Below the pieces are notes generated by a model. It made no database searches. It was given only the letters and a program-made list of their open reading frames with translations, and had not been told where the DNA came from. This document shows, piece after piece, positions 18,500 through 28,906 of a DNA stretch of 50,347 nt (its first letter is position 1; the number at the start of each line of letters is the position of its first letter). The stretch spans positions 1 to 50,347 of the forward strand of contig CACLWP010000008.1 in the NCBI GenBank assembly GCA_902610675.1. Direction: 5' to 3'. A program made the translations under genes and the position numbers. The DNA comes from an uncultured Pelagibacteraceae bacterium. Its GTDB lineage: Bacteria; Pseudomonadota; Alphaproteobacteria; Pelagibacterales; Pelagibacteraceae.

Positions 18500-20671
18500 A
18501 TGGAAAACAAAAAAACAAAATTAACAATTTCAGGGAAATCAAAAAAACCGGTAAGAAATTTTGATCCAACTAAGTCTCAAGTAGGCAAAACGATCTCAAT
18601 AAATAACACCACAAATAAATTTGCTAAAAGAGGGACCTCTTCAAGGCCTAATAAACCAATTTTTACAACAAAAAAACAAGGCATACCCAATGATTTTGAA
18701 AGAAGGAAACTCGCAGAACAAAGAGCTACTAAAAGACTAAAAGATGAGGGAAATTCAAAGGATAAAAAGCTAAAACTGGGTACTAAAAAAAGAGAGGTTA
18801 AACTTACAGTTTCTAGGGCATTGAGTGATGAAATAGAGGCAAGGGAAAGAAGTTTAGCTTCTGTCAAAAGAGCTCGAGAAAAAGAAAATAAGAACTTAAA
18901 TAAAGAAAATAGAAAAGAAGATCTAAAACCTATTAAAAGAGATATTAATATTCCTGAAGCAATTACAGTTCGAGAATTAGCAAATAGAATGGCAGAGCAA
19001 TCAAGCAATGTGATTAAATATCTTTTTGGAATGGGAGTGACTGTCACAATAAATCAGACCTTGGCAGCAGATACTGCAGAATTTTTAGTAAAAGAGTTTG
19101 GTCACAATCCAATAAGAGAGGAAAAAGCAGAGGAAATAATCCAAAAGATAAAAGCTTCTAGAACTGAAAACTTAAAAAATAGGCCACCAATAGTCACTGT
19201 TATGGGTCATGTTGACCATGGCAAAACTTCACTATTAGATGTGTTAAGAAGTGCAAATGTTGTTTCAGGAGAATTTGGAGGAATAACTCAACATATAGGA
19301 GCCTATCAAATTCAAAGCCAAGGAAATAAATTGACATTCATTGACACCCCAGGCCATGCTGCATTCACAGAAATGAGAGCAAGGGGCTCAAAATTAACCG
19401 ATGTTGTTGTATTGGTAGTAGCTGCAGATGATGGAGTGAAACCCCAAACTATAGAGTCGATCAAGCATGCAAAAGCTGCTAATGTACCAATAGTTGTTGC
19501 AATTAATAAGTGTGATTTACCTGAGGCTGATCCTCAAAGAATTAAAAATCAATTATTAGAGCATGAGTTAATAGCAGAAGATTTATCCGGTGATACTTTA
19601 ATGGTAGAAATATCAACTAAAACAAAAAAAAATTTAGACAAGCTAGTAGAATCGATAATTCTTCAAGCTGAAATACTAGATCTTAAAACAGATTATGAGT
19701 CTAGAGCTACAGGTATAGTTTTAGAGTCAAAAATTGACTCTGGTAGAGGCCCAGTTGTAAGTATCGTTATAACATCTGGAACACTTAAAAAAGGTGATTT
19801 CTTTGTCAGCGGACTTAAGTGGGGCAAAATAAGAGCGATAATAAACGACAAAAGTCAAAATATAGATGAGGCTTCTCCTTCTACACCTGTCGAAGTGTTA
19901 GGAATAAATGGTGCATCAAAAGCAGGTGATGATTTTATTGTATTCGAAAGTGAAAAAGAGGTTAAAACTTTAAGTGAAACTCGAGCTCAAGAGAAAAAAG
20001 AATATAAAAATCCTCTTGCGTTTGCAACTCAAGAGTCTGCATTCTCTAATAGTTCATCACAAGAACTTAATATGATAATTAAATCTGATGTGCATGGCTC
20101 TTCAGAAGCAATTAAAAATGCAATTAGTCAAATAAAACATGATGAAGTTAAAGCAAAAATAATTTTGGCTGATATTGGAATGGTTACGGAGACAGATGTT
20201 ACATTAGCAAAAGCCTCAAATGCAGTCTTAATAGCCTTTAATGTTAAACCTAGCAAAGAGGCAAAAAAACTTGCCGAAAGTGAGAATATTAAAATCTCAT
20301 CATATAACATTATTTATGAAGTTTTAGACTTTATTAAGCAGAGAATGTCAGGTTTATTGACACCTGATGTTCAAGAAAAAATTACTGGTACTGCACAAAT
20401 TTTAGAAATCTTCAAAGTTTCAGGAGCAGGAAAGGTGGCAGGTTCAAAAATTTTAGAAGGTGAAATTACCAGTACCTCTGATGTCAGAATTATAAGGGAT
20501 GGAGCAATCATTTACACTGGTAAAGTTGGCACTATTTTTAGGGAAAAAAACCAGGTAAAAAATGTTGCTGACGGTCAAGAATGTGGAATAACTGTTAAGG
20601 ATTACATGGATTTCCAAAAAAATGACACAATAGAAGCATTTAGTGTTACATCTACCGAGAGGTCAATTTAA
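18500..20671 (+). CDS. infB: translation initiation factor IF-2
   Basis: GTPase placing initiator fMet-tRNA on the ribosome. The 723 residues comprise a Lys/Arg-rich low-complexity N-terminal region (1-150, shorter than in many proteobacteria), an IF2_N domain (about 152-203), the G domain with [22 protein letters not shown] and NKCDLP, then domains II-IV ending near TSTERSI. Starts ten bases after nusA; the ylxR gene often found between them is absent. The stop overlaps the rbfA start (TAATG). Confidence 0.98.
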   Translation: MENKKTKLTISGKSKKPVRNFDPTKSQVGKTISINNTTNKFAKRGTSSRPNKPIFTTKKQGIPNDFERRKLAEQRATKRLKDEGNSKDKKLKLGTKKREVKLTVSRALSDEIEARERSLASVKRAREKENKNLNKENRKEDLKPIKRDINIPEAITVRELANRMAEQSSNVIKYLFGMGVTVTINQTLAADTAEFLVKEFGHNPIREEKAEEIIQKIKASRTENLKNRPPIVTVMGHVDHGKTSLLDVLRSANVVSGEFGGITQHIGAYQIQSQGNKLTFIDTPGHAAFTEMRARGSKLTDVVVLVVAADDGVKPQTIESIKHAKAANVPIVVAINKCDLPEADPQRIKNQLLEHELIAEDLSGDTLMVEISTKTKKNLDKLVESIILQAEILDLKTDYESRATGIVLESKIDSGRGPVVSIVITSGTLKKGDFFVSGLKWGKIRAIINDKSQNIDEASPSTPVEVLGINGASKAGDDFIVFESEKEVKTLSETRAQEKKEYKNPLAFATQESAFSNSSSQELNMIIKSDVHGSSEAIKNAISQIKHDEVKAKIILADIGMVTETDVTLAKASNAVLIAFNVKPSKEAKKLAESENIKISSYNIIYEVLDFIKQRMSGLLTPDVQEKITGTAQILEIFKVSGAGKVAGSKILEGEITSTSDVRIIRDGAIIYTGKVGTIFREKNQVKNVADGQECGITVKDYMDFQKNDTIEAFSVTSTERSI

Positions 20672-21039
20672 TGGCAGATAGAATAGGAAAACCAATTTCA
20701 CAAAGACAGCTTAGAGTTGGAGAAATGATTAAGCAGTCTTTAAGCATGATTTTTATAAGAAATGAGGCTAAGGTCCCGAATTTAGAAACAAACAAGATAA
20801 CAGTTACTGAAGTTAGAATGAGTCCAGATTTAAAAATCGCAAAAGCATATGTGCTTCCATTGGGAGGAAAAGATGCTGAGGAGACAATAAACATGTTAAA
20901 AGAGTATTCATTTTTAATAAGAAAGATTTTATCACAGAAAGTGGTTATCAAATTTTTACCAAAATTACTTTTTAGAAAAGATGAATCTTTTGAGTATGCG
21001 GAAAAAATAGAAAACTTAATAAAACAAACAAATAAGTAG
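20671..21039 (+). CDS. rbfA: ribosome-binding factor A
   Basis: Small KH-like factor for late 30S maturation and cold adaptation. The 122 residues match the family: QLRVGEMIKQSLSMIF at the N-terminus, ITVTEVRMSPDLKIAKAYVLP in the centre and a RKDESFEYAEKIENL tail. Translationally coupled to infB by a one-base overlap. truB, which usually follows, is not here; rpsO comes 12 bp downstream. Confidence 0.96.
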   Translation: MADRIGKPISQRQLRVGEMIKQSLSMIFIRNEAKVPNLETNKITVTEVRMSPDLKIAKAYVLPLGGKDAEETINMLKEYSFLIRKILSQKVVIKFLPKLLFRKDESFEYAEKIENLIKQTNK

Positions 21040-21051
21040 GAAAAACGAGGC

Positions 21052-21300
21052 ATGAGCAAAAAGGTATCAGAATTAGCAATGCATGATAAAGACACTGGAT
21101 CTTCTGAGATACAGATTGCTTTGTTAACAGAGAAAATTGAAACTCTCTCTAAACATATTAAACAATTCAAAAAAGATAAACATTCATCTGTTGGGTTGTT
21201 GAGAGCAGTCAATAGAAGAAAGAAATTGTTAGAATACTTAAAGAGAACAAAAATGGATTCTTACAAGAATGTACTGTCGAAATTGAATTTAAGAAAATAA
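21052..21300 (+). CDS. rpsO: 30S ribosomal protein S15
   Basis: Primary 16S rRNA-binding protein of the central domain. It has 82 residues against the usual 88-89; the difference is a shorter first helix, since the protein reaches DTGSSEIQIALLTEKI by residue 14. The rRNA-contacting core (HIKQFKKDKHSSVGLLRAVNRRKKLLEYLKR) is intact. It is preceded by a purine-rich Shine-Dalgarno region (AGGAAAAACGAGG). Placement before pnp is conserved across bacteria. Confidence 0.97.
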   Translation: MSKKVSELAMHDKDTGSSEIQIALLTEKIETLSKHIKQFKKDKHSSVGLLRAVNRRKKLLEYLKRTKMDSYKNVLSKLNLRK

Positions 21301-21348
21301 AAGTCAAGATAGATAGAAAAGAATGGAACGAAACGAAATGGAAATGAA

Positions 21349-23421
21349 ATGTTTAAAGTACACAAGAAAGAAATTGAAGTAGCAGGAAAGAAAATAAGTT
21401 TAGAAACAGGTAAAGTAGCAAGACAAGCAGATGGAGCAATCATCGCAACATGTGGTGAAACAGTTATTCTAGCAACAGTCGTTGGAGCAAAGAAAATAAA
21501 TCCAGATATGGATTATTTTCCTTTATCAGTTAACTACCAAGAAAAATACTATGCTGGTGGAAAGATCCCTGGTGGATATTTTAAAAGAGAAGCAAGACCA
21601 ACTGAAAGTGAAACATTAATCTCAAGATTAATTGATAGACCTATCAGACCTTTGTTTCCTGATGAATTTAAAAATGAAGTGCAGTTGCTGCCAACGGTTA
21701 TTTCGTACGATAAAGAAAACCAACCAGATATTCTAGCAATCACTGCTTCATCAGCAGCATTAGCCATTTCAGGAATGCCATTTATGGGTCCTGTGGGAGC
21801 CTCTAGAGTGGGTTATATTGATGGTAAGTATATTCTTAACCCATCAAAGGAAGAGTTAGAAAACTCAAGTTTAGATTTAGTTGTTGCAGGTACTAAGGAT
21901 GCAGTGCTTATGGTTGAGTCTGAAACATCAGGTCTATCTGAAGAAGTGATGTTAGCAGCAGTTAAATTTGGTCATGAAGGATTTGTTCCAGTAATCGAAA
22001 TGATTGAGGAACTTGCAAAAGAATGTAGAAAACCTGAGTGGACTGTTGAGAAGAAAGATTTATCTGAAGTTAAACAAAAACTTGAGGAAACTTTTACAGA
22101 GGATTTAACAAAAGCTTTTGCAACTAGAGATAAACAAGATAGGTCAAATCAAATTTCAGAAATTAATGATAAAGCTAAAAAGCTTTTTGAAGAGAATGAA
22201 AATTATTCAGATCTTGATGTTAACTCACAGCTTAAAAATCTAGAGAAGAAAATTGTAAGAACTGATATTCTTAAAAATAAAAACAGAATTGACGGTAGAG
22301 GATTATCTGATGTAAGACCAATCTCTTGTGAAGTTGGCGTTTTACCAAGAACTCACGGTTCTGCTTTGTTTACCAGAGGGGAAACTCAAGCAATTGTAGT
22401 AACCACACTAGGTACTTCTGATGATGAACAACGAATTGAAAGTCTCGATGGTCTTCAAAGAGAACGATTTATGCTTCACTACAATTTCCCTCCTTTTTCA
22501 GTAGGTGAAACGGGAAGAATTGGAACTGGTAGACGTGAAATTGGTCATGGTAAACTAGCTTGGAGAGCAATTAACTCTTCATTACCATCAAAAGAGGTAT
22601 TTCCATATACTTTTAGAATAGTATCAGAGATTACAGAGTCTAATGGATCTTCTTCTATGGCTACTGTTTGTGGAGCATCTTTAGCATTAATGGATGCGGG
22701 TGTTCCAATTAAAGAACCAGTTGCAGGTATTGCAATGGGTTTAATAAAAGAAGGTGATGATTTTAGTGTTCTATCAGATATTTTAGGCGACGAAGATCAC
22801 TTAGGAGATATGGACTTTAAAGTTGCTGGAACAAAAGATGGAATTACTTCACTTCAAATGGATATCAAAATTACTGGCATCACTTTTGAAATTATGGAGC
22901 AGGCGTTAAGTCAAGCTAAAGATGGTAGAATTCATATTTTAGGTGAAATGAATAAAGCTTTAGGCGAATCTAGATCTGATGTTGGAAAGCACACTCCAAA
23001 AATGGAACAAGTAACTGTTGATAAAAAAGATATTGCCGCCGTTATCGGAAAAGGTGGAGCAACAATTAGAGAGATAGTTGAAAAATCAGGTGCAAAAGTA
23101 GATGTAAATGATGAAGGAGTTGTGACAGTTGCTGCTCCAGACGAAGAGTCAAGAAGTATTGCAATGCAAATGATCAAAGACATCACTGCAAAAGCTGAAC
23201 TGAATAAAATTTATTCAGGTAAAGTTATGAAAATAATGGAATTTGGTGCATTCGTAAATTTTCTAGGAAAGCAAGATGGTCTTGTTCACATTTCGGAACT
23301 AGCAGCTAAAAGAGTGGCTAAAGTAACTGATGTCGTCAAAGAGGGTGATGAAGTAAAAGTTAAAGTAATCGGTTTCGATAGAGGTAAAGTTAAACTTTCT
23401 ATGAAACAAGCTGCCGAATAA
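21349..23421 (+). CDS. pnp: polynucleotide phosphorylase
   Basis: 3'-5' phosphorolytic exoribonuclease of the RNA degradosome. The 690 residues contain two RNase PH domains (about 1-215 and 300-540) around an alpha-helical linker, a KH domain with [20 protein letters not shown] and a C-terminal S1 domain (about 620-688, [16 protein letters not shown]). Complete and in frame. It closes the rightward run that begins at tsaB. Confidence 0.98.
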   Translation: MFKVHKKEIEVAGKKISLETGKVARQADGAIIATCGETVILATVVGAKKINPDMDYFPLSVNYQEKYYAGGKIPGGYFKREARPTESETLISRLIDRPIRPLFPDEFKNEVQLLPTVISYDKENQPDILAITASSAALAISGMPFMGPVGASRVGYIDGKYILNPSKEELENSSLDLVVAGTKDAVLMVESETSGLSEEVMLAAVKFGHEGFVPVIEMIEELAKECRKPEWTVEKKDLSEVKQKLEETFTEDLTKAFATRDKQDRSNQISEINDKAKKLFEENENYSDLDVNSQLKNLEKKIVRTDILKNKNRIDGRGLSDVRPISCEVGVLPRTHGSALFTRGETQAIVVTTLGTSDDEQRIESLDGLQRERFMLHYNFPPFSVGETGRIGTGRREIGHGKLAWRAINSSLPSKEVFPYTFRIVSEITESNGSSSMATVCGASLALMDAGVPIKEPVAGIAMGLIKEGDDFSVLSDILGDEDHLGDMDFKVAGTKDGITSLQMDIKITGITFEIMEQALSQAKDGRIHILGEMNKALGESRSDVGKHTPKMEQVTVDKKDIAAVIGKGGATIREIVEKSGAKVDVNDEGVVTVAAPDEESRSIAMQMIKDITAKAELNKIYSGKVMKIMEFGAFVNFLGKQDGLVHISELAAKRVAKVTDVVKEGDEVKVKVIGFDRGKVKLSMKQAAE

Positions 23422-23433
23422 ATTTAAAAAGCT

Positions 23434-23553
23434 ATGGAGATATTCATATTTTTGGTTTGTATAGTATTTGTGATTTATTATTTATTTAGACCCACATCTA
23501 AAAAAGAAAAAGATCAATTCAATGATAAAAACAATTGGCGAGGTGGGTTTTAA
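23434..23553 (+). CDS. 39-residue single-helix membrane peptide
   Basis: A 39-codon frame that fits exactly between pnp and the convergent fabI gene, ending two bases short of the fabI stop. It has a hydrophobic helix (about residues 3-18, IFIFLVCIVFVIYYLF) and a short charged tail with Lys/Asp and a terminal NWRGGF. No function is recognised. It probably reads through from pnp, 12 bp upstream. Support comes from fit and composition only, so a chance frame in AT-rich DNA is possible. Confidence 0.5.
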   Translation: MEIFIFLVCIVFVIYYLFRPTSKKEKDQFNDKNNWRGGF

Positions 23554-23555
23554 TA

Positions 23556-24341
23556 TTAGGTAATATTTTTAGGATCCGGCATACCAACTTTGTTATATCC
23601 AGCATCTACGTAGTGAATTTCACCTGTAACACCATTTGCAAGGTCACTTAGTAGGTATAATGCTGAGTTCCCAACATCATGAATATCCACATTCCTTTTA
23701 AGTAAAGAGTGATCTTCATTCCATTTATACAAGAATTTTGCATCTCCTATAGCAGAAGCGGCTAAAGTTTTAATTGGCCCAGCACTTATAGCATTAACTC
23801 TAATACCTTTTGTGCCCAAATCTCTAGCCAAGTATTTAACACTAGATTCTAATGCCGCTTTACATACACCCATTACATTGTAATTTGGTATAGCTTTGTT
23901 TGCTTCATAGCTTAAAGTTATTAAACTTCCTTCCTTTTTCATTACTTTAGAAGCCTCTTTAGCAACTTCAGTAAATGAAAAGCATGAAATTAACATACTT
24001 CTTAAAAAATTTTCTCTTGTAGTGTTTAAATACTCTCCAGATAATTCTGATTTATCTGAAAATGCAATTGCGTGAACTACAAAATCAATTTCACCCCATT
24101 GAGATTTCACATCTTCAAATAATTTGGTTACATCATCTTTTTTTTCAACATCACAACTAAATGTAACTTCTGAATTCAATTTTTCTGCTAAAGGAATTAC
24201 TCTTTTTTTAAGTGCATCTCCTAAATAAGTAAATGCAAGTTCAGCTCCAGCTTCAGCAAGTTTTTGTGAAATACCCCAAGCAATAGATCTTTCATTAGCA
24301 ACACCCATGATTAATCCTTTTTTACCTTTCATCAAATTCAT
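23556..24341 (-). CDS. fabI: enoyl-[acyl-carrier-protein] reductase (NADH)
   Basis: Last reductive step of fatty-acid elongation. The 261 residues form a short-chain dehydrogenase fold with the FabI-type nucleotide motif [16 protein letters not shown] at 8-23 and the active-site Tyr and Lys separated by six residues in [23 protein letters not shown]. Its ATG overlaps the fabB stop (ATGA), so it is coupled to fabB. This fabA-fabB-fabI order, divergent from irr, is the same as in Rhizobiales. Confidence 0.97.
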   Translation of the reverse strand: MNLMKGKKGLIMGVANERSIAWGISQKLAEAGAELAFTYLGDALKKRVIPLAEKLNSEVTFSCDVEKKDDVTKLFEDVKSQWGEIDFVVHAIAFSDKSELSGEYLNTTRENFLRSMLISCFSFTEVAKEASKVMKKEGSLITLSYEANKAIPNYNVMGVCKAALESSVKYLARDLGTKGIRVNAISAGPIKTLAASAIGDAKFLYKWNEDHSLLKRNVDIHDVGNSALYLLSDLANGVTGEIHYVDAGYNKVGMPDPKNIT

Positions 24342-25555
24342 GATTGTACTTTCTCAAAAATTAAAGCCGCATTAGTCCCACCAAAACCAAAACTATTAGA
24401 CATAACTGTATTTAAAGTTACTCCTTTTTCTGTTTTAGTAATTATTGGAAATTTTTTAGCCTCTTCATCAATTTCGTTTATATTAGCAGAGCCTGCTATA
24501 AAATTATTTTTCATCATAATTAAACAATAGATTGCTTCATGAACTGATGCAGCTCCCAAAGGATGTCCTGATAAAGATTTAGTTGAACTAATTTTTGGAA
24601 TATCGTCCCCAAAGGTATTTTTAATTGCATTTAGCTCTGTGATATCTCCAACTGGAGTAGAAGTTCCATGAGTATTTATATAATCAATTTTTTTTTTAGA
24701 TGTTGCCATAGCCATTTTCATACAACGTACCGCTCCTTCGCCTGAGGGAGCCACCATATCGTACCCATCTGAAGTTGCTCCATAACCAGTTAATTCTGCA
24801 TATATTTTAGCCCCTCTTGATTTAGCATGTTCGTATTCTTCAAGCACTAACACTCCACCACCACCTGCTATTACAAAACCATCTCTAGTTTTGTCATAAG
24901 CTCTTGATGCAGTTTTAGGTGTATCATTATATTTTGAAGATAATGCGGTCATAGCATCAAACATCGCTGTCATTGCCCAATGAACTTCTTCACTGCCACC
25001 AGCAAAAACAATATCTTGTTTGCCCATTTGAATTAGTTCCATCGAATTTCCAATACAATGTCCACTTGTTGAACATGCTGAACTCATTGTGTAATTAGTG
25101 CCTTTAATTTTAAACGGAACAGCAAGTGTAGCTGAGGCTGTACTGGCCATTGTTCTTGGGACAATAAATGGGCCCATTAATTTGGGAGTTTTGGCTCTAG
25201 TCTTATCAGCTGCTAAGATAACGTTTTCGATTGAGGGTCCACCTGAACCCATCACTATCCCAGTTTTAAAATTACTAACTTCACTTTCTTCCAATCCAGA
25301 ATCTTCGATCGCCTCTTTCATTGCTATATAGTTATAAGCAGAGCCTGAACCCATAAACCTAATTGTTTTTCGATCAATATGATCTTCAAGTTTTATATTT
25401 GGTTTTCCGTGAACATGGCATTTAAGATTATGTTCTTTATACTCTCCAGCGTAAGAAATTCCTGATTTTGAATTTACTAAAGATTGATGTACTTCTTCTT
25501 GATTATTACCTAAGCACGAAACAACTCCTAAACCTGTAATTACTACTCTTCTCAT
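24338..25555 (-). CDS. fabB: 3-oxoacyl-[acyl-carrier-protein] synthase I
   Basis: Condensing enzyme needed to elongate unsaturated acyl chains produced via FabA. The 405 residues show the thiolase fold with nucleophile Cys161 in [12 protein letters not shown] and the two catalytic histidines in [11 protein letters not shown] and [12 protein letters not shown]. Its ATG shares a base with the fabA stop (TAATG). FabA plus FabB indicate anaerobic-type unsaturated fatty acid synthesis. Confidence 0.97.
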   Translation of the reverse strand: MRRVVITGLGVVSCLGNNQEEVHQSLVNSKSGISYAGEYKEHNLKCHVHGKPNIKLEDHIDRKTIRFMGSGSAYNYIAMKEAIEDSGLEESEVSNFKTGIVMGSGGPSIENVILAADKTRAKTPKLMGPFIVPRTMASTASATLAVPFKIKGTNYTMSSACSTSGHCIGNSMELIQMGKQDIVFAGGSEEVHWAMTAMFDAMTALSSKYNDTPKTASRAYDKTRDGFVIAGGGGVLVLEEYEHAKSRGAKIYAELTGYGATSDGYDMVAPSGEGAVRCMKMAMATSKKKIDYINTHGTSTPVGDITELNAIKNTFGDDIPKISSTKSLSGHPLGAASVHEAIYCLIMMKNNFIAGSANINEIDEEAKKFPIITKTEKGVTLNTVMSNSFGFGGTNAALIFEKVQS

Positions 25556-26055
25556 TATTTAAACAATCCTACTTTTAAATTATCTGCTGAGTATATTTTT
25601 TTTTCGTCAGCTAAAACTACTCCATTTGCAAGACCCACAGTAGTTCCACCAGGGGACATGATTTTTTTCATATCTATCTCGTATCTAACATTTTTTACAC
25701 TTTGTAAAACTTCTCCTGTAAATTTAACAGTGCCGACTCCTAAAGCTCTTCCTTTGCCAGGGTTTCCTTGCCAGCCCAAAAAAAAACCTACTAACTGCCA
25801 CATTGCATCTAAACCAAGACATCCTGGCATAACAGGGTCTTTTTTAAAATGGCAATCAAAAAACCAAAGATCATTTTTAATATCTAATTCAGCCTTAAGT
25901 GAGCCTTTATTAAAAGTTCCTTTATCGTCATTAATCTCTGTAATTCTATCAAACATAAGCATTGGCGGAAGAGGTAATTTAGCGTTACCTGGACCAAATA
26001 ATTTGCCTTCACCACAATTTATTAGCTCATCATACGAGTAAGAGTTTTTTTTCAT
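25555..26055 (-). CDS. fabA: 3-hydroxydecanoyl-[acyl-carrier-protein] dehydratase/isomerase
   Basis: Introduces the cis double bond at the C10 stage of fatty-acid synthesis. The 166-residue hot-dog protein has catalytic His69 in [24 protein letters not shown] (Asp83 is the second catalytic residue), the same spacing as E. coli FabA. It is the first gene of fabA-fabB-fabI. The 94 bp between fabA and irr must hold both promoters and contains an Irr-box-like sequence. Confidence 0.97.
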   Translation of the reverse strand: MKKNSYSYDELINCGEGKLFGPGNAKLPLPPMLMFDRITEINDDKGTFNKGSLKAELDIKNDLWFFDCHFKKDPVMPGCLGLDAMWQLVGFFLGWQGNPGKGRALGVGTVKFTGEVLQSVKNVRYEIDMKKIMSPGGTTVGLANGVVLADEKKIYSADNLKVGLFK

Positions 26056-26114
26056 AAAATTGAGTACTCTTATTTACTTGATTTTGGCATTATATAATAT
26101 AGTTATAATACTAG

Positions 26115-26131
26115 TTTAGAATAATTATAAC
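26115..26131 (+). promoter_or_regulatory. Irr-box-like operator upstream of irr
   Basis: TTTAGAATAATTATAAC matches the published alphaproteobacterial Irr/ICE consensus TTTAGAA-N3-TTCTAAA at all but two defined positions. It lies 18 bp before the irr start and between irr and fabA, downstream of TATAAT-like hexamers at 26093-26098 and 26104-26109. This suits autoregulation of irr and could also touch fabA. The AT-rich background makes partial matches commoner than usual. Confidence 0.55.
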
Positions 26132-26149
26132 CAACAAAAAGCTTAAATA

Positions 26150-26548
26150 TTGAAATATATAGATAAATTAAGAAATTCTGGATTAAGACCCACGAAACAA
26201 AGACTTCAAATATGTGAAGTGCTGTTTAATAATGAAAAAACATTTCACTTTACGATTAACGAGTTAGAGCAAAAGATTAAAGACAGGATAGATACTAAAA
26301 TCTCTTTAGCAACTGTCTATAATACAGTCCATGCTTTTGAAAAAAAAGGTTATTTAAAACAAATACCTATTAATTCAAACCAGACTTATTTTGACACTAA
26401 TGTAACAGATCATCATCATTTTTATGATCTAAAAGATCAAAAACTAATTGACCTAGAAAATTCTGACGTAGGACCTATAAATATTAAAAAAAAAATTAGT
26501 GGAAAGAGAATCAAATCTGTCGAGGTTCTAGTAAAACTTGAGGACTAA
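26150..26548 (+). CDS. irr: iron response regulator Irr (Fur superfamily)
   Basis: Irr senses haem/iron status in alphaproteobacteria and controls haem synthesis, iron storage and some oxidative-stress genes. The 132 residues show the winged helix (RPTKQRLQICEVLF at 13-26, ISLATVYNTVHAFEKKGYL at 51-69) and the Irr-type histidine triplet His88-90 (TDHHHF), part of its haem-binding region. There is no N-terminal Cys-Pro haem motif as in Bradyrhizobium; the only cysteine is Cys22. Divergence from fabA is the conserved irr position in Rhizobiales. Start is TTG at 26150; no upstream ATG is available in frame. Confidence 0.9.
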   Translation: MKYIDKLRNSGLRPTKQRLQICEVLFNNEKTFHFTINELEQKIKDRIDTKISLATVYNTVHAFEKKGYLKQIPINSNQTYFDTNVTDHHHFYDLKDQKLIDLENSDVGPINIKKKISGKRIKSVEVLVKLED

Positions 26549-26581
26549 GTTTTCAATCAATTCAGCGTCATTATTAACCAA

Positions 26582-26610
26582 TTGACACTTATTTAGAACC
26601 ATTATAAACT
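26582..26610 (+). promoter_or_regulatory. katG promoter overlapped by an Irr box
   Basis: A perfect -35 hexamer TTGACA (26582-26587) is followed at 17 bp by TAAACT (26605-26610), or at 15 bp by TATAAA (26603-26608). Between and across these lies TTTAGAACCATTATAAA (26592-26608), one mismatch from the Irr/ICE consensus TTTAGAA-N3-TTCTAAA. A regulator bound here would block polymerase. The site is 34 bp before the katG ATG and 44 bp after the irr stop. Confidence 0.72.
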
Positions 26611-26642
26611 GGTTGAAATCAAACAATTTTATAGGAAATAAT

Positions 26643-28880
26643 ATGAGTACTGAAAACTTTAAGAACAAATCTTTCAAAGCAAATGAACTAAGTAAATGTC
26701 CCTTCACAGGAGCAGGAACGCCTGCAAAATTTTCTGCAGGAAGAGGTCAAACAGTTAGAGACTTTTGGCCAAACAGTTTAAATCTCAAAATTCTCAGTCA
26801 GCATTCCAATCTGTCTAACCCTATGGATAGAAAATTTAGTTACGCAAAAGAATTTAAAAAACTTAATTACAAGGCTTTAAAAAAAGATTTAAAAAAATTG
26901 ATGACAGACTCTCAGGATTGGTGGCCAGCTGATTATGGTCATTACGGTCCATTGTTTATTCGATTAGCTTGGCACGCAGCAGGAACTTATAGAACTGGTG
27001 ATGGTAGAGGTGGAGCTGGAACAGGAAATCAAAGATTTGCTCCGCTTAACTCTTGGCCAGATAACGTAAATTTAGATAAAGCAAGATTACTTTTGTGGCC
27101 AATAAAGAAAAAATATGGACGTAAAATTTCATGGGCTGATCTTTTTATATTAGTTGGGAATGTAGCTTTAGATTCAATGGGTTTCAAAACTTTCGGATTT
27201 GGAGCAGGTAGAACTGACATCTGGGAGCCAGAAGATGATATTTATTGGGGCTCAGAAAAAGAAATGTTAGGTGTAGAACGATATAGCGGCAAAAGAGATT
27301 TAGAACAGCCGTTAGGGGCTTCACACATGGGCTTGATTTATGTTAATCCACAGGGTCCAGACGCAAATCCAGATCCAAAACTTGCAGCACACGATATTAG
27401 AGAAACGTTCGGAAGAATGGCTATGAATGATTATGAAACAGCAGCATTAGTAGCAGGAGGACATACATTTGGTAAATCTCATGGTGCAGCGTCTGAGTCT
27501 TACAAAGGTCCCGACCCCGAAGCCTCAAGACTTCAAGATCAATCTACTGGATGGAATAGTGGATATAAATCTGGAAAAGGAGTCGATGCAATAAGTAGTG
27601 GTATCGAGGGAGCTTGGACACAAAATCCTATTAAATGGGATATGGGATATTTGGATTGTTTATACGACCATGACTGGGAACTTACAAAAAGCCCTGCGGG
27701 AGCTCATCAATGGACACCAAAGAAAAATGGTCAAAAGATTAAAATGGTTCCAGACGCACATCAAAAAGGTGTACTTCATCCACCAATGATGCAAACAACA
27801 GATATATCAATGAAAGTTGATCCAAGTTATGGACCTATAACTAAACATTTTCATCAAAACCCCAAAGAATTTCATGATGCATTTGCTAGGGCTTGGTTTA
27901 AATTAACTCATAGAGACATGGGGCCTAGAGTTTGTTACCTTGGTAGTGATGTCCCTAAAGAACAATTAATTTGGCAAGATCCAGTTGATAAACCAAAGTA
28001 CAAACTTAAATCAAAAGATATAAAAGATTTAAAAAACAAGATTTCTAAATCCAAAATATCAATTTCAGACTTGGTTTCTACAGCATGGGCATCGGCGTCT
28101 ACTTTTAGAGGTTCAGACAAGAGAGGTGGAGCAAATGGGGCAAGAATAATGCTTGAACCACAAAAAAGTTGGTCTGTGAATAATCCTAATAAACTATCAA
28201 TTGTAATAAAAGCTTTAAATAAAATTAAAGATCAATTTGATAATAAGAAGAAAAGTGTTTCAATGGCAGACTTAATTGTCTTAGCAGGTGGTGTGGGTAT
28301 TGAGATGGCCGCTAAAAAAGCAGGTCATAAAGTTAACGTCCCTTTTTCAACTGGTAGAGGAGATGCAAGACAAGATCAGACTGATATTAATTCTTTTGGT
28401 CTTCTTGAACCTCAGGCAGATGGTTTTAGAAATTATTTGAATGGTGGAGCTTCAAATGTTTCAGCAGAAGAAAAATTGGTTGATAAAGCACAACTAATGG
28501 GTTTGACTGCACCCGAAATGACTGCGCTTATAGGTGGTATGAGAGTTTTGAATACAAACTATGATGGTTCAAATTATGGTGTTTTTACAAATAAACCTGG
28601 TTCTCTTACAAATGATTATTTCATAAATTTATTAGATATGAATACTACTTGGAAAGAAGAGGACAAATCAGAGCAAACATTTTTAGGAAAAGACAGAAAA
28701 ACTCAAAAAATTAAGTGGAAAGCAACAAGAGTTGATTTAATTTTTGGTTCAAATTCTCAACTAAGAGCGCTTGCAGAAGTTTATGCTTGTGAAGATTCGA
28801 GTGAAAAATTTGTTAATGATTTTATAGCTGCATGGGTAAAGGTAATGAACGCAGACAGATTTGATATTAAATTGAATTAA
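26643..28880 (+). CDS. katG: catalase-peroxidase KatG
   Basis: Haem enzyme that destroys hydrogen peroxide by catalase and peroxidase activities. The 745 residues comprise the usual duplicated peroxidase halves. In the active N-terminal half: distal Arg107, Trp110 and His111 ([11 protein letters not shown]), proximal His274 ([11 protein letters not shown]), and Tyr233 (GLIYVNP) and Met259 (TFGRMAM), which with Trp110 give the Met-Tyr-Trp adduct needed for catalase activity. No signal peptide, so cytoplasmic. The ATG at 26643, with AGGAAA just upstream, was preferred to an in-frame TTG at 26613. Several cultured surface-ocean SAR11 are reported to lack catalase, so its presence is notable. Confidence 0.97.
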   Translation: MSTENFKNKSFKANELSKCPFTGAGTPAKFSAGRGQTVRDFWPNSLNLKILSQHSNLSNPMDRKFSYAKEFKKLNYKALKKDLKKLMTDSQDWWPADYGHYGPLFIRLAWHAAGTYRTGDGRGGAGTGNQRFAPLNSWPDNVNLDKARLLLWPIKKKYGRKISWADLFILVGNVALDSMGFKTFGFGAGRTDIWEPEDDIYWGSEKEMLGVERYSGKRDLEQPLGASHMGLIYVNPQGPDANPDPKLAAHDIRETFGRMAMNDYETAALVAGGHTFGKSHGAASESYKGPDPEASRLQDQSTGWNSGYKSGKGVDAISSGIEGAWTQNPIKWDMGYLDCLYDHDWELTKSPAGAHQWTPKKNGQKIKMVPDAHQKGVLHPPMMQTTDISMKVDPSYGPITKHFHQNPKEFHDAFARAWFKLTHRDMGPRVCYLGSDVPKEQLIWQDPVDKPKYKLKSKDIKDLKNKISKSKISISDLVSTAWASASTFRGSDKRGGANGARIMLEPQKSWSVNNPNKLSIVIKALNKIKDQFDNKKKSVSMADLIVLAGGVGIEMAAKKAGHKVNVPFSTGRGDARQDQTDINSFGLLEPQADGFRNYLNGGASNVSAEEKLVDKAQLMGLTAPEMTALIGGMRVLNTNYDGSNYGVFTNKPGSLTNDYFINLLDMNTTWKEEDKSEQTFLGKDRKTQKIKWKATRVDLIFGSNSQLRALAEVYACEDSSEKFVNDFIAAWVKVMNADRFDIKLN

Positions 28881-28906
28881 TCGGATAATATAGAAGAGAC
28901 AATTAA

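Noticed and set aside
18577..19047. Ser/Leu-rich open frame opposite the 5' part of infB
   Set aside because: It is the complement of the Lys/Arg-rich low-complexity region of IF-2.
20652..21212. Long open frame on the minus strand opposite rbfA and rpsO
   Set aside because: Its protein has no recognisable domain and both plus-strand genes are certain; it is an AT-rich codon-complement shadow.
26613..26642. Ten-residue longer KatG from an in-frame TTG
   Set aside because: The ATG at 26643 has an AGGAAA Shine-Dalgarno at good spacing; the TTG lies within a few bases of the promoter -10.
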